DNA of 64,000 nt from Rhodospirillales bacterium (GCA_023898805.1 CP060260.1:372001-436000); one strand, 5' to 3'. Counted from the stretch's first letter, positions 15,175-24,774 are shown. The notes: generated by a model not told the origin, from the letters alone. Numbers and translations: made by a program.

Positions 15175-17940
15175 ATGATCCCTCTGTCGATGACATCGCT
15201 GGCCGTGCAGGCCGGGCACTGGGCCGCGCTGACGCCGGACGGCGAGGTGCTGGAGGGGACCCTGCCCGCCGCGCCGGTCTTGCCCGAAAACGTGCCGGTG
15301 CTGGTCTGCCACCTGCCTTATCTGGCGACGCGCACGGGCATTCCGCCTATGGCGCTCGACATCCTTGAACTCTTCGCCTTCGTCCGCCCCGCGCAATTTT
15401 GCGTGCCCACCATCGGCGGCATCGCCGCCGCTTTGGGCCTGAAAATTCCGCAAAGCGTCGAGGACGCGGCGATGGCCCTGCCCGCCTGCGCCGCCGAATT
15501 GCTGCGCGAAATCAAGCCCGACCCAGCCTTGCGCGCGCTGGCCGTGGCAATGGGCGCAAGCGGAAAGGGCTGGGGCTGGACCCTTGCCGTGCTGGCGGCG
15601 ATGGACGAAATCTACGACCCCGCCGAAGTGACGCGCGCGCGCGACGCGCTGGGCGCGTGGGAGCGTCTGCCCGAATGGAGCGAGGACGCCCCACCCCCGC
15701 AACCCGGCAGCAAACCGGTAAGCGGCGAGGATGCGCGCGCCCATCTGCACGACCTGATCACCCGCCGCCGCGGCGCGGGACGCAACGGCGAAACCCGCAC
15801 CGCGCAGGACAATTACGCCACCCGCATCGTCCCCGCCTTTTCCCCGCGCGAACAGGAAAACCAGCCCCACATCGTCACCGCCGAAGCGGGCACCGGCGTC
15901 GGCAAGACGCTCGGCTACCTCGCCCCGGCGCAGCTTTGGGCCGAGGAAAACGAAGGCACGGTCTGGATCTCCACCTATACCCGCAACCTCCAGCGTCAGA
16001 TCGACACCGAACTCGAAACCCTCTACCCCGACCCGATGGAGCGCGCGCGCAAGGCGGTGATCCGCAAGGGCCGCGAGAATTATCTGTGCTTGCTGAATTA
16101 CGAGGACGCGGCGGGCGCCGCGCCGCTGGCGCGCAATCCGCGCGCGCTGGTCGCGGCGGGACTGATGGCGCGCTGGATCGGCGCGACCCGCGACGGTGAC
16201 ATGTCGGGCGCGGATTTTCCCGGCTGGCTGCCGGGGCTTTTGGGTTACAACCACACATTGGGTCTGGCCGACCGGCGCGGCGAATGCATCTATGCCGCGT
16301 GCAGCCATTACCACCGCTGCTTCATCGAACGCGCCCAACGCCGGGCCCGCCGCGCCAGACTGGTGGTCGGCAACCACGCGCTGGCCATGACCATGCTGGC
16401 CCGCGCCGCCGACGCCGACGCCATGCCTACGCGCTTTGTCTTTGATGAAGGGCACCACCTGTTCGACGCCGCCGATTCGACCTTCGCCGCCCATCTGACC
16501 GGAATCGAGGGCGCCGATCTGCGCCGCTGGGTGCTGGGACCTGAGGATGAAAAAACCCATTCACGCCGAAGCCGCCGCGCCAAGGGGCTGCGCAAACGGC
16601 TGGAAGGCGTGGTCGCGGGCGACGAAGCCGCGACCGCCCGCCTGATCGAGGACGCGCTGGAAGCCGCCCGCGCCCTGCCCGGTCCCGACTGGCACAAACG
16701 TATGGGCACGGACGCCCCGCTGGGCGCGATCGAAACCCTGCTTCACCGCATCGCGCATCAAGTCCGGGCCCGCGCCGCCGACGCCGCATCGCCCTGGGCG
16801 ATCGAATGCGACGTCCGCCCGCTTTCCCCCGATGTCGCCAGCGCCGTACCCGCCGCCCTTGCCGCGCTGCGCGCCCTGTACCGCCCGCTGGTCGCGCTGG
16901 CGCAAGCGCTGCGCGCGAAGCTGGAACGCGAATACGACGATCTGTCGGCGGACCAGCGCGGCCGCCTCGATGCGCTGTCCCGTGGGCTGGACCGCCGCGC
17001 CGCGATGACCGTCGCGGCATGGATCGACATGCTGGACGGGCTTGGACAACCCGCGCCGGAAAATTTCATCGACTGGTTCGAGATCACCCGCGCCGAAGGC
17101 CGCGACATCGATGTCGGCTTCTTCCGCCACCACCGCGACCCGGCCAAACCCTTTGCCGCCGAAATCCGTCCCCACGCGCACGGCGTGCTGATCACCTCCG
17201 CCACGCTCAAATCCGCGCGCGCGGACGACGAAACGGCGTGGTCCGAAACCGACCGCCTGACCGGCGCGGGCGCGATGGCCGATCTGGCCCCGGCACGGGT
17301 CGCCGTGCCCTCGCCCTTCAATTACCGCGACCAGACCCGCGTGCTGGTGGTGCGCGACGTGCCGAAAAACGACACCGCCCTGCTCGCCCGCGCTTACGAG
17401 GCGCTGTTCCGTGCCTCGTCCGGCGGCGCGCTCGGCCTGTTTACCGCCATCCACCGTCTGCGCGCGGTGCATGCGCGTCTGGCCCCCGCGCTCGAATCCG
17501 CCGGCATTCCGCTTTACGCCCAGCATGTCGATCGAATCGACATCGGCACGCTGGTCGATATTTTCCGGGCCGAGGAAGAATCCTGCCTTCTTGGCACCGA
17601 CGCGGTGCGCGACGGCGTCGACGTGCCCGGACGCTCGCTGCGCCTGATCGCCTTCGACCGTGTGCCGTGGCCGCGCCCGGACATCCTGCACCGCGAACGG
17701 CGCAAGGCCATGGGCGGCAAGGCCTATGACGAATCGATCACCCGCATGAAGCTGCGCCAGGCCTACGGCCGGCTGATCCGCGCGCCCGCCGATCACGGCG
17801 TCTTCGTCATCCTCGATGGCGCTTTTCCGACCCGGTTGGAGGATTCTTTCCCCGATGGCGTGCCCGTCGAACGCCTCCCGCTCGACGCCGCGCTGGACGT
17901 CGTGCGAAATTTTTTTGGCAAAAATCAAAAAAACTCTTGA
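15175..17940 (+). CDS. DinG/Rad3-family ATP-dependent DNA helicase with iron-sulfur cluster
   Basis: This 921-residue superfamily 2 helicase belongs to the DinG/YoaA/XPD group, 5'-to-3' helicases that resolve R-loops, forks or damaged DNA. Walker A is EAGTGVGKTLGYL and the DEAH-type box is FDEGHH. Four cysteines between them, at about residues 305, 371, 376 and 382, have the spacing of the 4Fe-4S cluster. Motif VI is QAYGRLIRAPADHGVFVILD. About 220 residues precede Walker A and do not resemble the exonuclease domain found in some Gram-positive DinG proteins. This extension and the total length make it larger than E. coli DinG (716). I leave the symbol empty because dinG and yoaA cannot be separated. 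Confidence 0.93.
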   Translation: MIPLSMTSLAVQAGHWAALTPDGEVLEGTLPAAPVLPENVPVLVCHLPYLATRTGIPPMALDILELFAFVRPAQFCVPTIGGIAAALGLKIPQSVEDAAMALPACAAELLREIKPDPALRALAVAMGASGKGWGWTLAVLAAMDEIYDPAEVTRARDALGAWERLPEWSEDAPPPQPGSKPVSGEDARAHLHDLITRRRGAGRNGETRTAQDNYATRIVPAFSPREQENQPHIVTAEAGTGVGKTLGYLAPAQLWAEENEGTVWISTYTRNLQRQIDTELETLYPDPMERARKAVIRKGRENYLCLLNYEDAAGAAPLARNPRALVAAGLMARWIGATRDGDMSGADFPGWLPGLLGYNHTLGLADRRGECIYAACSHYHRCFIERAQRRARRARLVVGNHALAMTMLARAADADAMPTRFVFDEGHHLFDAADSTFAAHLTGIEGADLRRWVLGPEDEKTHSRRSRRAKGLRKRLEGVVAGDEAATARLIEDALEAARALPGPDWHKRMGTDAPLGAIETLLHRIAHQVRARAADAASPWAIECDVRPLSPDVASAVPAALAALRALYRPLVALAQALRAKLEREYDDLSADQRGRLDALSRGLDRRAAMTVAAWIDMLDGLGQPAPENFIDWFEITRAEGRDIDVGFFRHHRDPAKPFAAEIRPHAHGVLITSATLKSARADDETAWSETDRLTGAGAMADLAPARVAVPSPFNYRDQTRVLVVRDVPKNDTALLARAYEALFRASSGGALGLFTAIHRLRAVHARLAPALESAGIPLYAQHVDRIDIGTLVDIFRAEEESCLLGTDAVRDGVDVPGRSLRLIAFDRVPWPRPDILHRERRKAMGGKAYDESITRMKLRQAYGRLIRAPADHGVFVILDGAFPTRLEDSFPDGVPVERLPLDAALDVVRNFFGKNQKNS

Positions 17941-18022
17941 AACCCGGACCGCTTAACCCATACTTAGGGGACGTGCGTGCCACTGGCCTGAAATAATGGT
18001 TTATGCAACGGCGTAAAACTTG

Positions 18023-18060
18023 GGTTGTTTTGGGGACCAAGCCCCACAACGATTTTAATT
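18023..18060 (+). other. Hairpin between the helicase gene and the gene at 18069
   Basis: GGGG and CCCC flank ACCAAG, and the flanking GTTGT and ACAAC also pair, leaving a small bulge. A short T-rich stretch follows. This may be a weak terminator of the helicase gene. The same gap holds TTGAAA, 16 bases and CATACT, a possible weak promoter near 17937-17964. Confidence 0.3.
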
Positions 18061-18068
18061 AGGGTTTT

Positions 18069-18560
18069 ATGCTCATGACCATGGTTCTTGCCGCGCCGGC
18101 CGCGCGTAAGTCGGCTGTCGACGTGCTTTTTACGTCGCAATCCCTCCCGGAACAATTAAATCCGCACTTTTCAAACCCGCAATCAGCGCTTGAAAACGAT
18201 GTGGAAACCGAAGATTCCGGCGAAACCGGCCGCGGCTCCGCGTCCGGCTCCGGATCTTCTGGGTTCAAACTCGGCATCAGCCTGTTCGATCTTGCCCCGC
18301 GTTTCGAGGGCAACATCCCGCTTGCGCGCCTCAACCTGATCGAGCGCATCAAACTCTCGCGCGAGGCGCTTTGGCGCAACCCCGTGCGTGCGCGCATCGG
18401 CGAATGGGGCCGGCGCGAGGTGATGCACATCTTCAACGGCCGCTTCCACCAAAGCCTTCTGTCCGAATGGGATCGCTATGAAACCTTCGGCCGCTGCTAT
18501 ACCTGCCCGGATCCGTTCCGCAACGACGATCCGCCATGGACGCCCTGCTTCTGCGCGTAA
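18069..18560 (+). CDS. Hypothetical protein with a C-terminal cysteine cluster
   Basis: This 163-residue protein has a low-complexity acidic and Gly/Ser-rich stretch at residues 38-62, then a conserved-looking domain with NLIERIKLSREALWRNPVRA and EVMHIFNGRFHQSLLSEWDR. It ends with CYTCPDPFRNDDPPWTPCFC, four cysteines that could bind a metal. I recognise no family. AGGG lies four bases before the ATG at 18069; ATGs at 18075 and 18081 are alternatives. The decarboxylase gene follows 37 bases downstream in the same direction, so they may be co-expressed. Confidence 0.7.
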   Translation: MLMTMVLAAPAARKSAVDVLFTSQSLPEQLNPHFSNPQSALENDVETEDSGETGRGSASGSGSSGFKLGISLFDLAPRFEGNIPLARLNLIERIKLSREALWRNPVRARIGEWGRREVMHIFNGRFHQSLLSEWDRYETFGRCYTCPDPFRNDDPPWTPCFCA

Positions 18561-18597
18561 ATAACGCCGGATCCCGTCCGACGCATCGGAGGCCAGT

Positions 18598-19821
18598 TTG
18601 CCCGCAGCCGAAGCTTCAGCCAAACGAAACGACGCGCCGCCCGCCGCAACGGGGTGGGAAAGCCTGCGAGCCGCATTTCGCAGGCGCGTCGGCGCGTTTC
18701 TTGAAACCCTGCCCGACCGCAACCCTTGCCTTGTCGTCGACCTTGAAACCGTGCGCGGGAATTACCGCGACCTTGCCGAGGCCATGCCGGGTTCGGACAT
18801 CTATTACGCGATCAAGGCCAACCCCGCGCCGGAAATAGTCCGCCTTCTGGCCGCGCAGGGCGCGGGATTCGACGTGGCCAGCCCGTGGGAAATCGATCTG
18901 GTGCTCGATCAGGGTATCGCGCCGGAACGCGTTTCATACGGCAACACCATTAAAAAGGAAGCCGACATCGGCTATGCCTACCGGCGCGGCATCCGCCTGT
19001 TTGCGGTGGACTGTCTGCCGGAGGTGGAAAAAATCGCCCGCGCCGCCCCCGGCGCGCGCGTCTTTTGCCGCCTGCTGGTGGACAACAAGGGCGCGGAATG
19101 GCCGCTTTCGCGCAAATTCGGCTGTGACCCGGAAATGGCCGCAGAGGTGCTGGAATCCGCCGCCCGCGCGGGCCTGGTCGCGCACGGCGTGTCCTTTCAC
19201 GTCGGCTCGCAACAACCAGACCCAAAGGCATGGGACAGCGCCATCGCCGCGTCTGCCGCGCTGTTCAAGGCGTTGGCGGCGCGCGGCATCCATCTTGCCA
19301 TGTTGAATCTGGGCGGCGGTTTCCCCGCGCGCTACCTGAAGGACGTGCCCACCGCCGCGACCTATGGCCGGGCGATCAACGCCTCGCTACGGCACCATTT
19401 CGGCGAAAAGGCAATCCGCACCGCCATCGAACCGGGCCGCTTCGTGGTCGGTACAGCCGGGATCATCCGCTCCGAAGTGGTGCTGGTGTCGAAAAAATCC
19501 GCCGCCGACACGCTTACATGGGTCTATCTCGACATCGGCAAATTCACGGGGCTGGCCGAAACGATGGACGAATCCATACGCTACCCCATCACCACGCCGC
19601 GTGACGGCGACCCAAAAATACCCTGCATCGTGGCCGGGCCGACCTGCGATTCCGTCGACGTGCTTTACGAGAAAACACCCTATCCATTGCCCCGGACGCT
19701 ACAACCCGGCGACAAAATATGGATTGAAAGCGCGGGTGCCTATACCAGCGCCTACGCGGCGGATTGCTTTAACGGCTTTGAACCGCCCAAAACCTACTGC
19801 ATCCCCGCCTTGCGCATCTAG
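18598..19821 (+). CDS. Fold-III PLP-dependent ornithine/diaminopimelate-type decarboxylase
   Basis: This 407-residue enzyme has the alanine-racemase-like barrel plus beta domain of ornithine and related decarboxylases. YYAIKANPAPEIV holds the Lys that binds PLP. HVGSQ, LNLGGGFPARYL and EPGRFVVGTAG are the phosphate-binding and cofactor blocks. GPTCDSVDVL near the C-terminus carries the catalytic Cys-Asp, as in ornithine decarboxylase. The probable reaction is ornithine or lysine to putrescine or cadaverine. The overall length and the CDSVD motif favour ornithine decarboxylase over LysA. The start is TTG, preceded by a perfect GGAGG five bases upstream. Confidence 0.9.
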   Translation: MPAAEASAKRNDAPPAATGWESLRAAFRRRVGAFLETLPDRNPCLVVDLETVRGNYRDLAEAMPGSDIYYAIKANPAPEIVRLLAAQGAGFDVASPWEIDLVLDQGIAPERVSYGNTIKKEADIGYAYRRGIRLFAVDCLPEVEKIARAAPGARVFCRLLVDNKGAEWPLSRKFGCDPEMAAEVLESAARAGLVAHGVSFHVGSQQPDPKAWDSAIAASAALFKALAARGIHLAMLNLGGGFPARYLKDVPTAATYGRAINASLRHHFGEKAIRTAIEPGRFVVGTAGIIRSEVVLVSKKSAADTLTWVYLDIGKFTGLAETMDESIRYPITTPRDGDPKIPCIVAGPTCDSVDVLYEKTPYPLPRTLQPGDKIWIESAGAYTSAYAADCFNGFEPPKTYCIPALRI

Positions 19822-19853
19822 GAACCGGACATGGGAATCAGCGCGGGCCGGGT

Positions 19854-20702
19854 TTAGACCAGCCCATAACTGGCCACGTAATCGGGCTCGCGCAGGTAAA
19901 AGGGCCGTCCTTCTTCCTGATACGGCACGCCCAGAACTTTTTCAAAAACCGCGCGTACCTGATCGACGGCCGGCATGGGTACGTCAAGCATCACCGCACG
20001 CGCCCCGCGCGCAACCGCCGCATCGATATAAGCGCCGCGATGATCGACCACGATGACGTCGTGCATGCGCTTTTTCCTGACTCCCGAAAGAACGGCATCC
20101 AGAAACGCATCCGGATGTGTATCCTTGGTCGCGACCGTGCCGTCCGGCGAAACGATGCTTTCGCTGCCCACGACTCCGTGGATCAGCGGCAGCAACGCGT
20201 GGTAATTCAGGACGCCACGCGCAAAGAAACTGGGATATGCCGTGGCGACCATGTGCAGGATTCCGCGATCCCGGCTATCGACGAAGAAATTCAGGTCGCC
20301 CGCATTGCCAAGCCCGTATTCCGAAGCCTTTGAGGGGATATCGTGGACAAGAAGCCGGGTCGTGACATCCGAAAGCAGACGCGATTCGTCCATCCCCAAC
20401 GCCTGCGCCACGCCATGCGTGGGCAAACAACCTTGCGCCAGCGCGGCCCCGGCCAGATCGTGGATCTGGCGCGCAACGCCGAAGGAAAGTTTTTCGGCGC
20501 CGTAATGCGCCCGCACGGCATCCATCGTCCGCCGGATAAAAGCCTTGCGCATGGCGGGCGACCAGTCGATCAGCGTTCCCGCCATGCCCCAGACGACAAG
20601 GGTCTTCCATTCGTTCTTCTCTACTTCCGAACGCAACGCGGAACGTATGAACGCCAGCTTCGCCACGCGCTTTCTTTTCTTCTTTTTGTGATCTTTGGCC
20701 AT
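19854..20702 (-). CDS. HAD-superfamily protein lacking the catalytic aspartates
   Basis: This 282-residue protein has the outline of a haloacid dehalogenase hydrolase: a Rossmann-like core, a helical cap and the late block DVIVVDHRGAYIDAAVARGARAVM. Motif I, normally DxDGT, reads VVWGMAGTLIDW, so the Asp nucleophile is Gly and the second Asp is Ala. I checked this in the DNA at about 20575-20600. The protein should therefore not act as a phosphatase by the normal mechanism. The N-terminus is very Lys-rich (AKDHKKKKRKR). It may be a binding protein or regulator. A loose AGGGCG lies upstream of the ATG. It is convergent with the decarboxylase gene. Confidence 0.8.
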   Translation of the reverse strand: MAKDHKKKKRKRVAKLAFIRSALRSEVEKNEWKTLVVWGMAGTLIDWSPAMRKAFIRRTMDAVRAHYGAEKLSFGVARQIHDLAGAALAQGCLPTHGVAQALGMDESRLLSDVTTRLLVHDIPSKASEYGLGNAGDLNFFVDSRDRGILHMVATAYPSFFARGVLNYHALLPLIHGVVGSESIVSPDGTVATKDTHPDAFLDAVLSGVRKKRMHDVIVVDHRGAYIDAAVARGARAVMLDVPMPAVDQVRAVFEKVLGVPYQEEGRPFYLREPDYVASYGLV

Positions 20703-20777
20703 GACGTCGCCCTGCCATCCGGTTACGGTTTTTGATGCGCCGGTTTTAGCAAAACGTTTTAAATTATGTCAATTTAT

Positions 20778-21401
20778 TCAAGCCATCCCGACCGCGAAGA
20801 ACGGGTCAATGTCCCGGCTGGCGCGGTGCGGGCCGGCAATGCCGTGCAGCGCCTCGTCGATCAAACTCTGCGCAAGTCTGAGCCGCGGCGCCAACCGCAA
20901 CTGCGTGATCGCCATGCCCGGCATCCACAACACCAGCGGCAGCCACAACGGCGTCAGATCCTCCTCGAACCCCGCCGCCGCGCCCGGCGCAACGCTTTCA
21001 TACACGGCCAACGCAAGCGACAAAAGCCATACACCGAACATCAGCCCGCCCCCGGTGACGCGCAATGTATCGCGCGCCACACGGCGCAGCCGTAAGGCAT
21101 CCACGCCATAGGCGCGCGTTTCGTGGTTAAAAGCCAGCACACAGCGATAACGTCCGTCCGGCCCGGTCAACCGCGCGCGCATGTATAAAAGCGTAACCTC
21201 CTGCCCCACATGCGCCGTAAACGTCCCGGCATCCAGAACCACCGAATGTTTCTGGCCCAGCGCATCGCACACAAGCAGTTTCTGCTGCCCCGCATCCGCA
21301 TGCAGATACGCAGCCCCGGTATCGATCCGCTCGTTCCAGAGATTCGCTGTCAGCACCTTTCCGCTGACGCTGTACGTTTCAAACAAGGTTTCGGCGCCCA
21401 T
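20778..21401 (-). CDS. Hypothetical membrane protein
   Basis: This 207-residue protein has a soluble beta-rich N-terminal part (residues 1-115) followed by two hydrophobic segments, LMFGVWLLSLALAVYE and LWLPLVLWMPGMAI. A short basic and amphipathic C-terminus follows. I recognise no family. A GAGAGG ribosome binding site supports the ATG. The gene lies between priA and the HAD-like gene, all on the minus strand, but the gaps are large enough for separate transcription. Confidence 0.7.
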   Translation of the reverse strand: MGAETLFETYSVSGKVLTANLWNERIDTGAAYLHADAGQQKLLVCDALGQKHSVVLDAGTFTAHVGQEVTLLYMRARLTGPDGRYRCVLAFNHETRAYGVDALRLRRVARDTLRVTGGGLMFGVWLLSLALAVYESVAPGAAAGFEEDLTPLWLPLVLWMPGMAITQLRLAPRLRLAQSLIDEALHGIAGPHRASRDIDPFFAVGMA

Positions 21402-21450
21402 GGGTTTTCCCTCTCGCGGCCTGAAATGATCTTCGTTGCCCAGTATTAAT

Positions 21451-21496
21451 TTTATGAGAAAAATATGAACGAAACCCTGCCGTTTCAGCGGGTTTC
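21451..21496 (-). terminator. Possible terminator downstream of priA
   Basis: On the minus strand GAAACCC and GGGTTTC form a seven-base stem with a 12-base loop, followed by a T-rich stretch. It lies 64 bases after the priA stop codon, in the 158-base gap before the next gene. Confidence 0.35.
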
Positions 21497-21559
21497 AGGC
21501 AAATTTGAGCGACATTTAATGAAACCCCCGCATAAAACCCAAGACTGATTTATACCGTT

Positions 21560-23548
21560 CTATAAAAAACTGTACGGATCGACATCCACCGCGACGCGAA
21601 CGCTTGATGGCGGCTTGGCCGCCGCCAGCCAGTCGTGGATATAGGCCTGCATCGGGAAATGCCGCCCGGCGGCCAGAAGCAGGCGCCAGCGATACTGGTT
21701 GCGCAGCTTGTAAATCGCGGCCTGCGCGGGACCAAGCAAGCTCAACCCCTCGGCCTGCGGCGCGATCTGCGCCAACGCCCGCGCGGCGTTTTCCACCTTT
21801 TGCGGATTGGTCCCCGACACGATGACCGCCGCAAGCCGCGCAAAGGGCGGCATCCGCGCCTGCGCACGCTCTTCCAGCTCCACCGCCACGAAGGCATCGC
21901 GGTCATGCGCCGCCAGCGCGCGCATGACGCGGTTTTCGGCCATGAAGGTCTGAAGCAGCACGCGGCCCGGCGCGGCCTCGCGCCCGGCGCGTCCCGCGAC
22001 CTGATGTAGCAATTGCCACGTGCGCTCCGACGCGCGCAGATCGCCGCCCGAAAGCCCCAGATCCGCATCTACCACGCCAACCAAAGTCAGCTTGGGAAAA
22101 TGGTGCCCCTTGGCAATGATCTGCGTGCCGATGATGATATCGACCGCGTGGGCGCGGATTGCCTCCAAAGCCTGATGCAGCGCCCCGCCGTCTTCCCCCG
22201 CCGTGTCGGATGCCAGCACCAGCACTCGCGCCTGTGGAAACAGATCCCGCGCTTCCTCGGCGATACGCTCGACGCCGGGGCCGATCGGCACCAGCGAATC
22301 CACACTCCCGCATTTCGGACAGGAATCGGGCCGCCGCATCGACGTCCCGCAATGATGGCACACCAGCCGGCCCGCGCCTTTATGCGCCACCATCCACGCC
22401 GAACAATGCGGACATTCGATCCGGTGCCCGCACGCGCGGCACAGCGTCAGCGGCGCATAGCCGCGCCGGTTCAAAAACAGCAACGCCTGTTCCCCCGCCG
22501 CCAGCGTCGCGCGCATCGCGTCGATCAGCGCGGGACTTAAAAACCGCCCGCGTTCGGGCGGGGTACGCTTCATGTCGACCAGCGTGACATCGGGCAACCG
22601 CGCACCGCCGAACCGGTCCGGCAAATGCACGGCGTCGTAACGACGCGCGCGCACGTTATGCAGAGTCTCCAGCGATGGCGTCGCGGACACCAGAATCACC
22701 GCATGCCCAGCCATCGCCCCGCGCAGGACCGCCATGTCGCGTGCATGGTAACGCACCCCGTCTTCCTGTTTGAAGGCGGCGTCGTGCTCCTCGTCCACCA
22801 CGATCAGCGCAAGATCCGCGTAAGGCAAAAACAGCGCCGAGCGCGCGCCGATGACCACCCGGCACGCGCCACCCGCCACCGCCTTCCACGTCGCCTTGCG
22901 CTGCGCCTCGCTCAACCCCGAATGCCACAGGCCGGGCGCACAGCCGAAACGTTGCGCGAACCGGCCCAGAAACGCGTTCGACAGCGCGATTTCCGGCAGC
23001 AAGATCAACACCTGCCCGCCGCCGCGCAGGGCCGCGGCCACCGCCTCGAAATACACTTCGGTCTTGCCCGCGCCGGTGACGCCGTCAAGCAGCGTGCAGG
23101 AATACGCATCGTGCGCGGCGGCGGCGGAAAGAACCTCCGCCGCGCGGTGCTGGTCGGCGCTCAGCGCCGGCCCCGGCCGCGCGGGGTCCGGCGCTGCGCA
23201 AGGCGCTTCGATCTTCTTGACCATCCGTTTGCCGGTCAGCGCCTTGGGCGCCGAGATCGTCATTTTCAAAACCTCGCCGCGCGGCGCAAGCGTGTATTCC
23301 GCCACCCGCTCGATAAACCGGCGCATGACCGAAGCAAGCGGCGGAACCGAAGTATAGATTTGTACGATTGCCTTCAGCCTGCCTGCGGGCACGTTGTCCG
23401 GCGCATCGTCCCACACACAGCCCAGAATTTTGCGCGGCCCCAACGGTATCTGCACATACGTGCCGGGCGCGGGCGCGTCCACCCCTTCGGGCAGGGCATA
23501 GGTATAGGCCTTGTCGACGGCGGTGGCGGGCAGGACGGAAACGCGCAT
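21560..23548 (-). CDS. priA: Primosomal replication-restart helicase PriA
   Basis: This 662-residue protein restarts stalled replication forks by recognising fork structures and loading the primosome. Walker A is GVTGAGKTEVY and the DEAH-type box is VVDEEHD. The zinc-binding insertion has four CxxC pairs (CRACG, CPHC, CHHC, CPKC) in the middle of the helicase core. Motif VI sits in QVAGRAGR. The N-terminal DNA-binding domain opens with RVSVLPATAVDKAYTYALP, and the protein is slightly shorter than E. coli PriA (732). The ATG at 23548 has an AGG a short way upstream. Confidence 0.96.
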   Translation of the reverse strand: MRVSVLPATAVDKAYTYALPEGVDAPAPGTYVQIPLGPRKILGCVWDDAPDNVPAGRLKAIVQIYTSVPPLASVMRRFIERVAEYTLAPRGEVLKMTISAPKALTGKRMVKKIEAPCAAPDPARPGPALSADQHRAAEVLSAAAAHDAYSCTLLDGVTGAGKTEVYFEAVAAALRGGGQVLILLPEIALSNAFLGRFAQRFGCAPGLWHSGLSEAQRKATWKAVAGGACRVVIGARSALFLPYADLALIVVDEEHDAAFKQEDGVRYHARDMAVLRGAMAGHAVILVSATPSLETLHNVRARRYDAVHLPDRFGGARLPDVTLVDMKRTPPERGRFLSPALIDAMRATLAAGEQALLFLNRRGYAPLTLCRACGHRIECPHCSAWMVAHKGAGRLVCHHCGTSMRRPDSCPKCGSVDSLVPIGPGVERIAEEARDLFPQARVLVLASDTAGEDGGALHQALEAIRAHAVDIIIGTQIIAKGHHFPKLTLVGVVDADLGLSGGDLRASERTWQLLHQVAGRAGREAAPGRVLLQTFMAENRVMRALAAHDRDAFVAVELEERAQARMPPFARLAAVIVSGTNPQKVENAARALAQIAPQAEGLSLLGPAQAAIYKLRNQYRWRLLLAAGRHFPMQAYIHDWLAAAKPPSSVRVAVDVDPYSFL

Positions 23549-23636
23549 GGAACCTGTTTAGCGCCGATTGCGCCGCGCGTGTAGCCGTTTAACGGCAATA
23601 CGGGTTTTCGGTCTGCATGAATGGCCTTGCGGGCAA

Positions 23637-23939
23637 TCAGGCGGCCAGCTTCAGTGAAAGCGCCTTGGCCGGAATACCCATGGATTCGCCCATGTTTCGA
23701 AGCGTATCGACCATTTCGGTAAACGCACGGCGATCGTCGCCACAAACCCGACCCTCGCGGATATGACGCGCGATCGTGTGCGCGTAACGCACCACGGCCA
23801 TTTTACTGGGACACGCAACACTCGCCGCAGCAAATTCGCGCGCGGCGTCGCATGGCCTTACGCCCTTGCTATCCATGGTCGCGGCCGTATGGGCAAGAAT
23901 CCGGTTAACCGCGCACGGAAGATATTGATTGGTCTTCAT
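23637..23939 (-). CDS. Small hypothetical protein
   Basis: This 100-residue, mostly helical protein has three cysteines and basic patches (VVRYAHTIARHIREGR). I recognise no family. A GGAG ribosome binding site eight bases before the ATG supports it. It lies upstream of priA in the same direction with an 88-base gap. About 60 bases of AT-rich DNA precede it and may contain its promoter. Confidence 0.65.
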   Translation of the reverse strand: MKTNQYLPCAVNRILAHTAATMDSKGVRPCDAAREFAAASVACPSKMAVVRYAHTIARHIREGRVCGDDRRAFTEMVDTLRNMGESMGIPAKALSLKLAA

Positions 23940-24027
23940 GTAAAAAACTCCAAATGTCGAATCGGCGCAGAAGATAAATAAAATCAGGGCGTTTTGTCAA
24001 TTTGATAAATCGACGCCTGAATGCGGT

Positions 24028-24465
24028 TCAGACCAGCGGCTTAAGATAAACAAATTCCGGGTCGCCCTCGTCCAGCCCCGTGATTTCGCCACAGGGTCGA
24101 TAACCCAGCGTGGCCAGCGCCGCCTGCATCGGCGCGTTGCTTTTATTGGTCGAGGTCAGAATTTTCTCCCGCCCCTGCCCCTGCGCAAGAGTTTCGATGT
24201 GCCGGATCAGCTTGCTGGCGATACCGTGGCGGCGATGCTCGGCCGCGACGAAGACCAGTTGGATGAACGGATGGTCCAGCACGTCGTCCTGCATGATGGC
24301 ATAGCCCATTGGCGTCCCGCCCTCGGCATAGACCCAGCACCGCCCCTGAATCGTCGCCTGCTTGATCGTCTCGATCCGGCGTTGCAGGCCGCGCGCGACG
24401 GTGTCGAACGCCACCAGCGCGCCCAGATCGGCGGTTTTCGCCTTGCGGATATTCATCGCGAACAT
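24028..24465 (-). CDS. GNAT-family N-acetyltransferase
   Basis: This 145-residue protein is a single GNAT domain. The acetyl-CoA pyrophosphate loop is EHRRHGIASKLIRHIE, preceded by the beta-strand QLVFVAA. The C-terminal block LATLGYRPCGEI fits the family. GNAT enzymes transfer an acetyl group to an amine on small molecules or proteins; the substrate is unknown. Two starts are possible (24465 and 24456), neither with a clear ribosome binding site. It follows the small membrane protein gene in the same direction by ten bases. Confidence 0.85.
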   Translation of the reverse strand: MFAMNIRKAKTADLGALVAFDTVARGLQRRIETIKQATIQGRCWVYAEGGTPMGYAIMQDDVLDHPFIQLVFVAAEHRRHGIASKLIRHIETLAQGQGREKILTSTNKSNAPMQAALATLGYRPCGEITGLDEGDPEFVYLKPLV

Positions 24466-24475
24466 GCGGGATTAT

Positions 24476-24769
24476 TTACGCGACCGGAACCCAGTCGACA
24501 AGTATGCGCGAAATCGGACGCGCATAAGGCATAGCGCGAAACAACTGTGCCACGGCCTCGACCGCCGAACCGATCAAGGCCAGACACCCCAGCACAAGCC
24601 CCAAAACGCCGCACACCACGCCGAAAAACAACGGCAAGGCGTAACTGGTCAGCAATTGCATGAACGTACTCATGCGCGGACTCATGCCCAGCCCGAATTT
24701 AATCCCGGCCACCCCTCCATCCAGCGGCGCCCGCAAGCCCCACACCAGACAGGAGAAAAAGGCCTGCAT
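24476..24769 (-). CDS. Small membrane protein
   Basis: This 97-residue frame contains one long hydrophobic region, about residues 40-75 (LPLFFGVVCGVLGLVLGCLA), that could cross the membrane once or twice. It starts six bases after the recJ stop codon and ends ten bases before the acetyltransferase, so all three genes look like one operon. I recognise no family. The ATG at 24685 is a possible later start. An apparent long upstream extension of this frame is antisense-like read-through within recJ. Confidence 0.5.
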   Translation of the reverse strand: MQAFFSCLVWGLRAPLDGGVAGIKFGLGMSPRMSTFMQLLTSYALPLFFGVVCGVLGLVLGCLALIGSAVEAVAQLFRAMPYARPISRILVDWVPVA

Positions 24770-24774
24770 CCGGT

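Noticed and set aside
15121..17928. Two long minus-strand frames opposite the DinG-type helicase
   Set aside because: They are shadows of the helicase gene, with typical antisense composition and no start signals.
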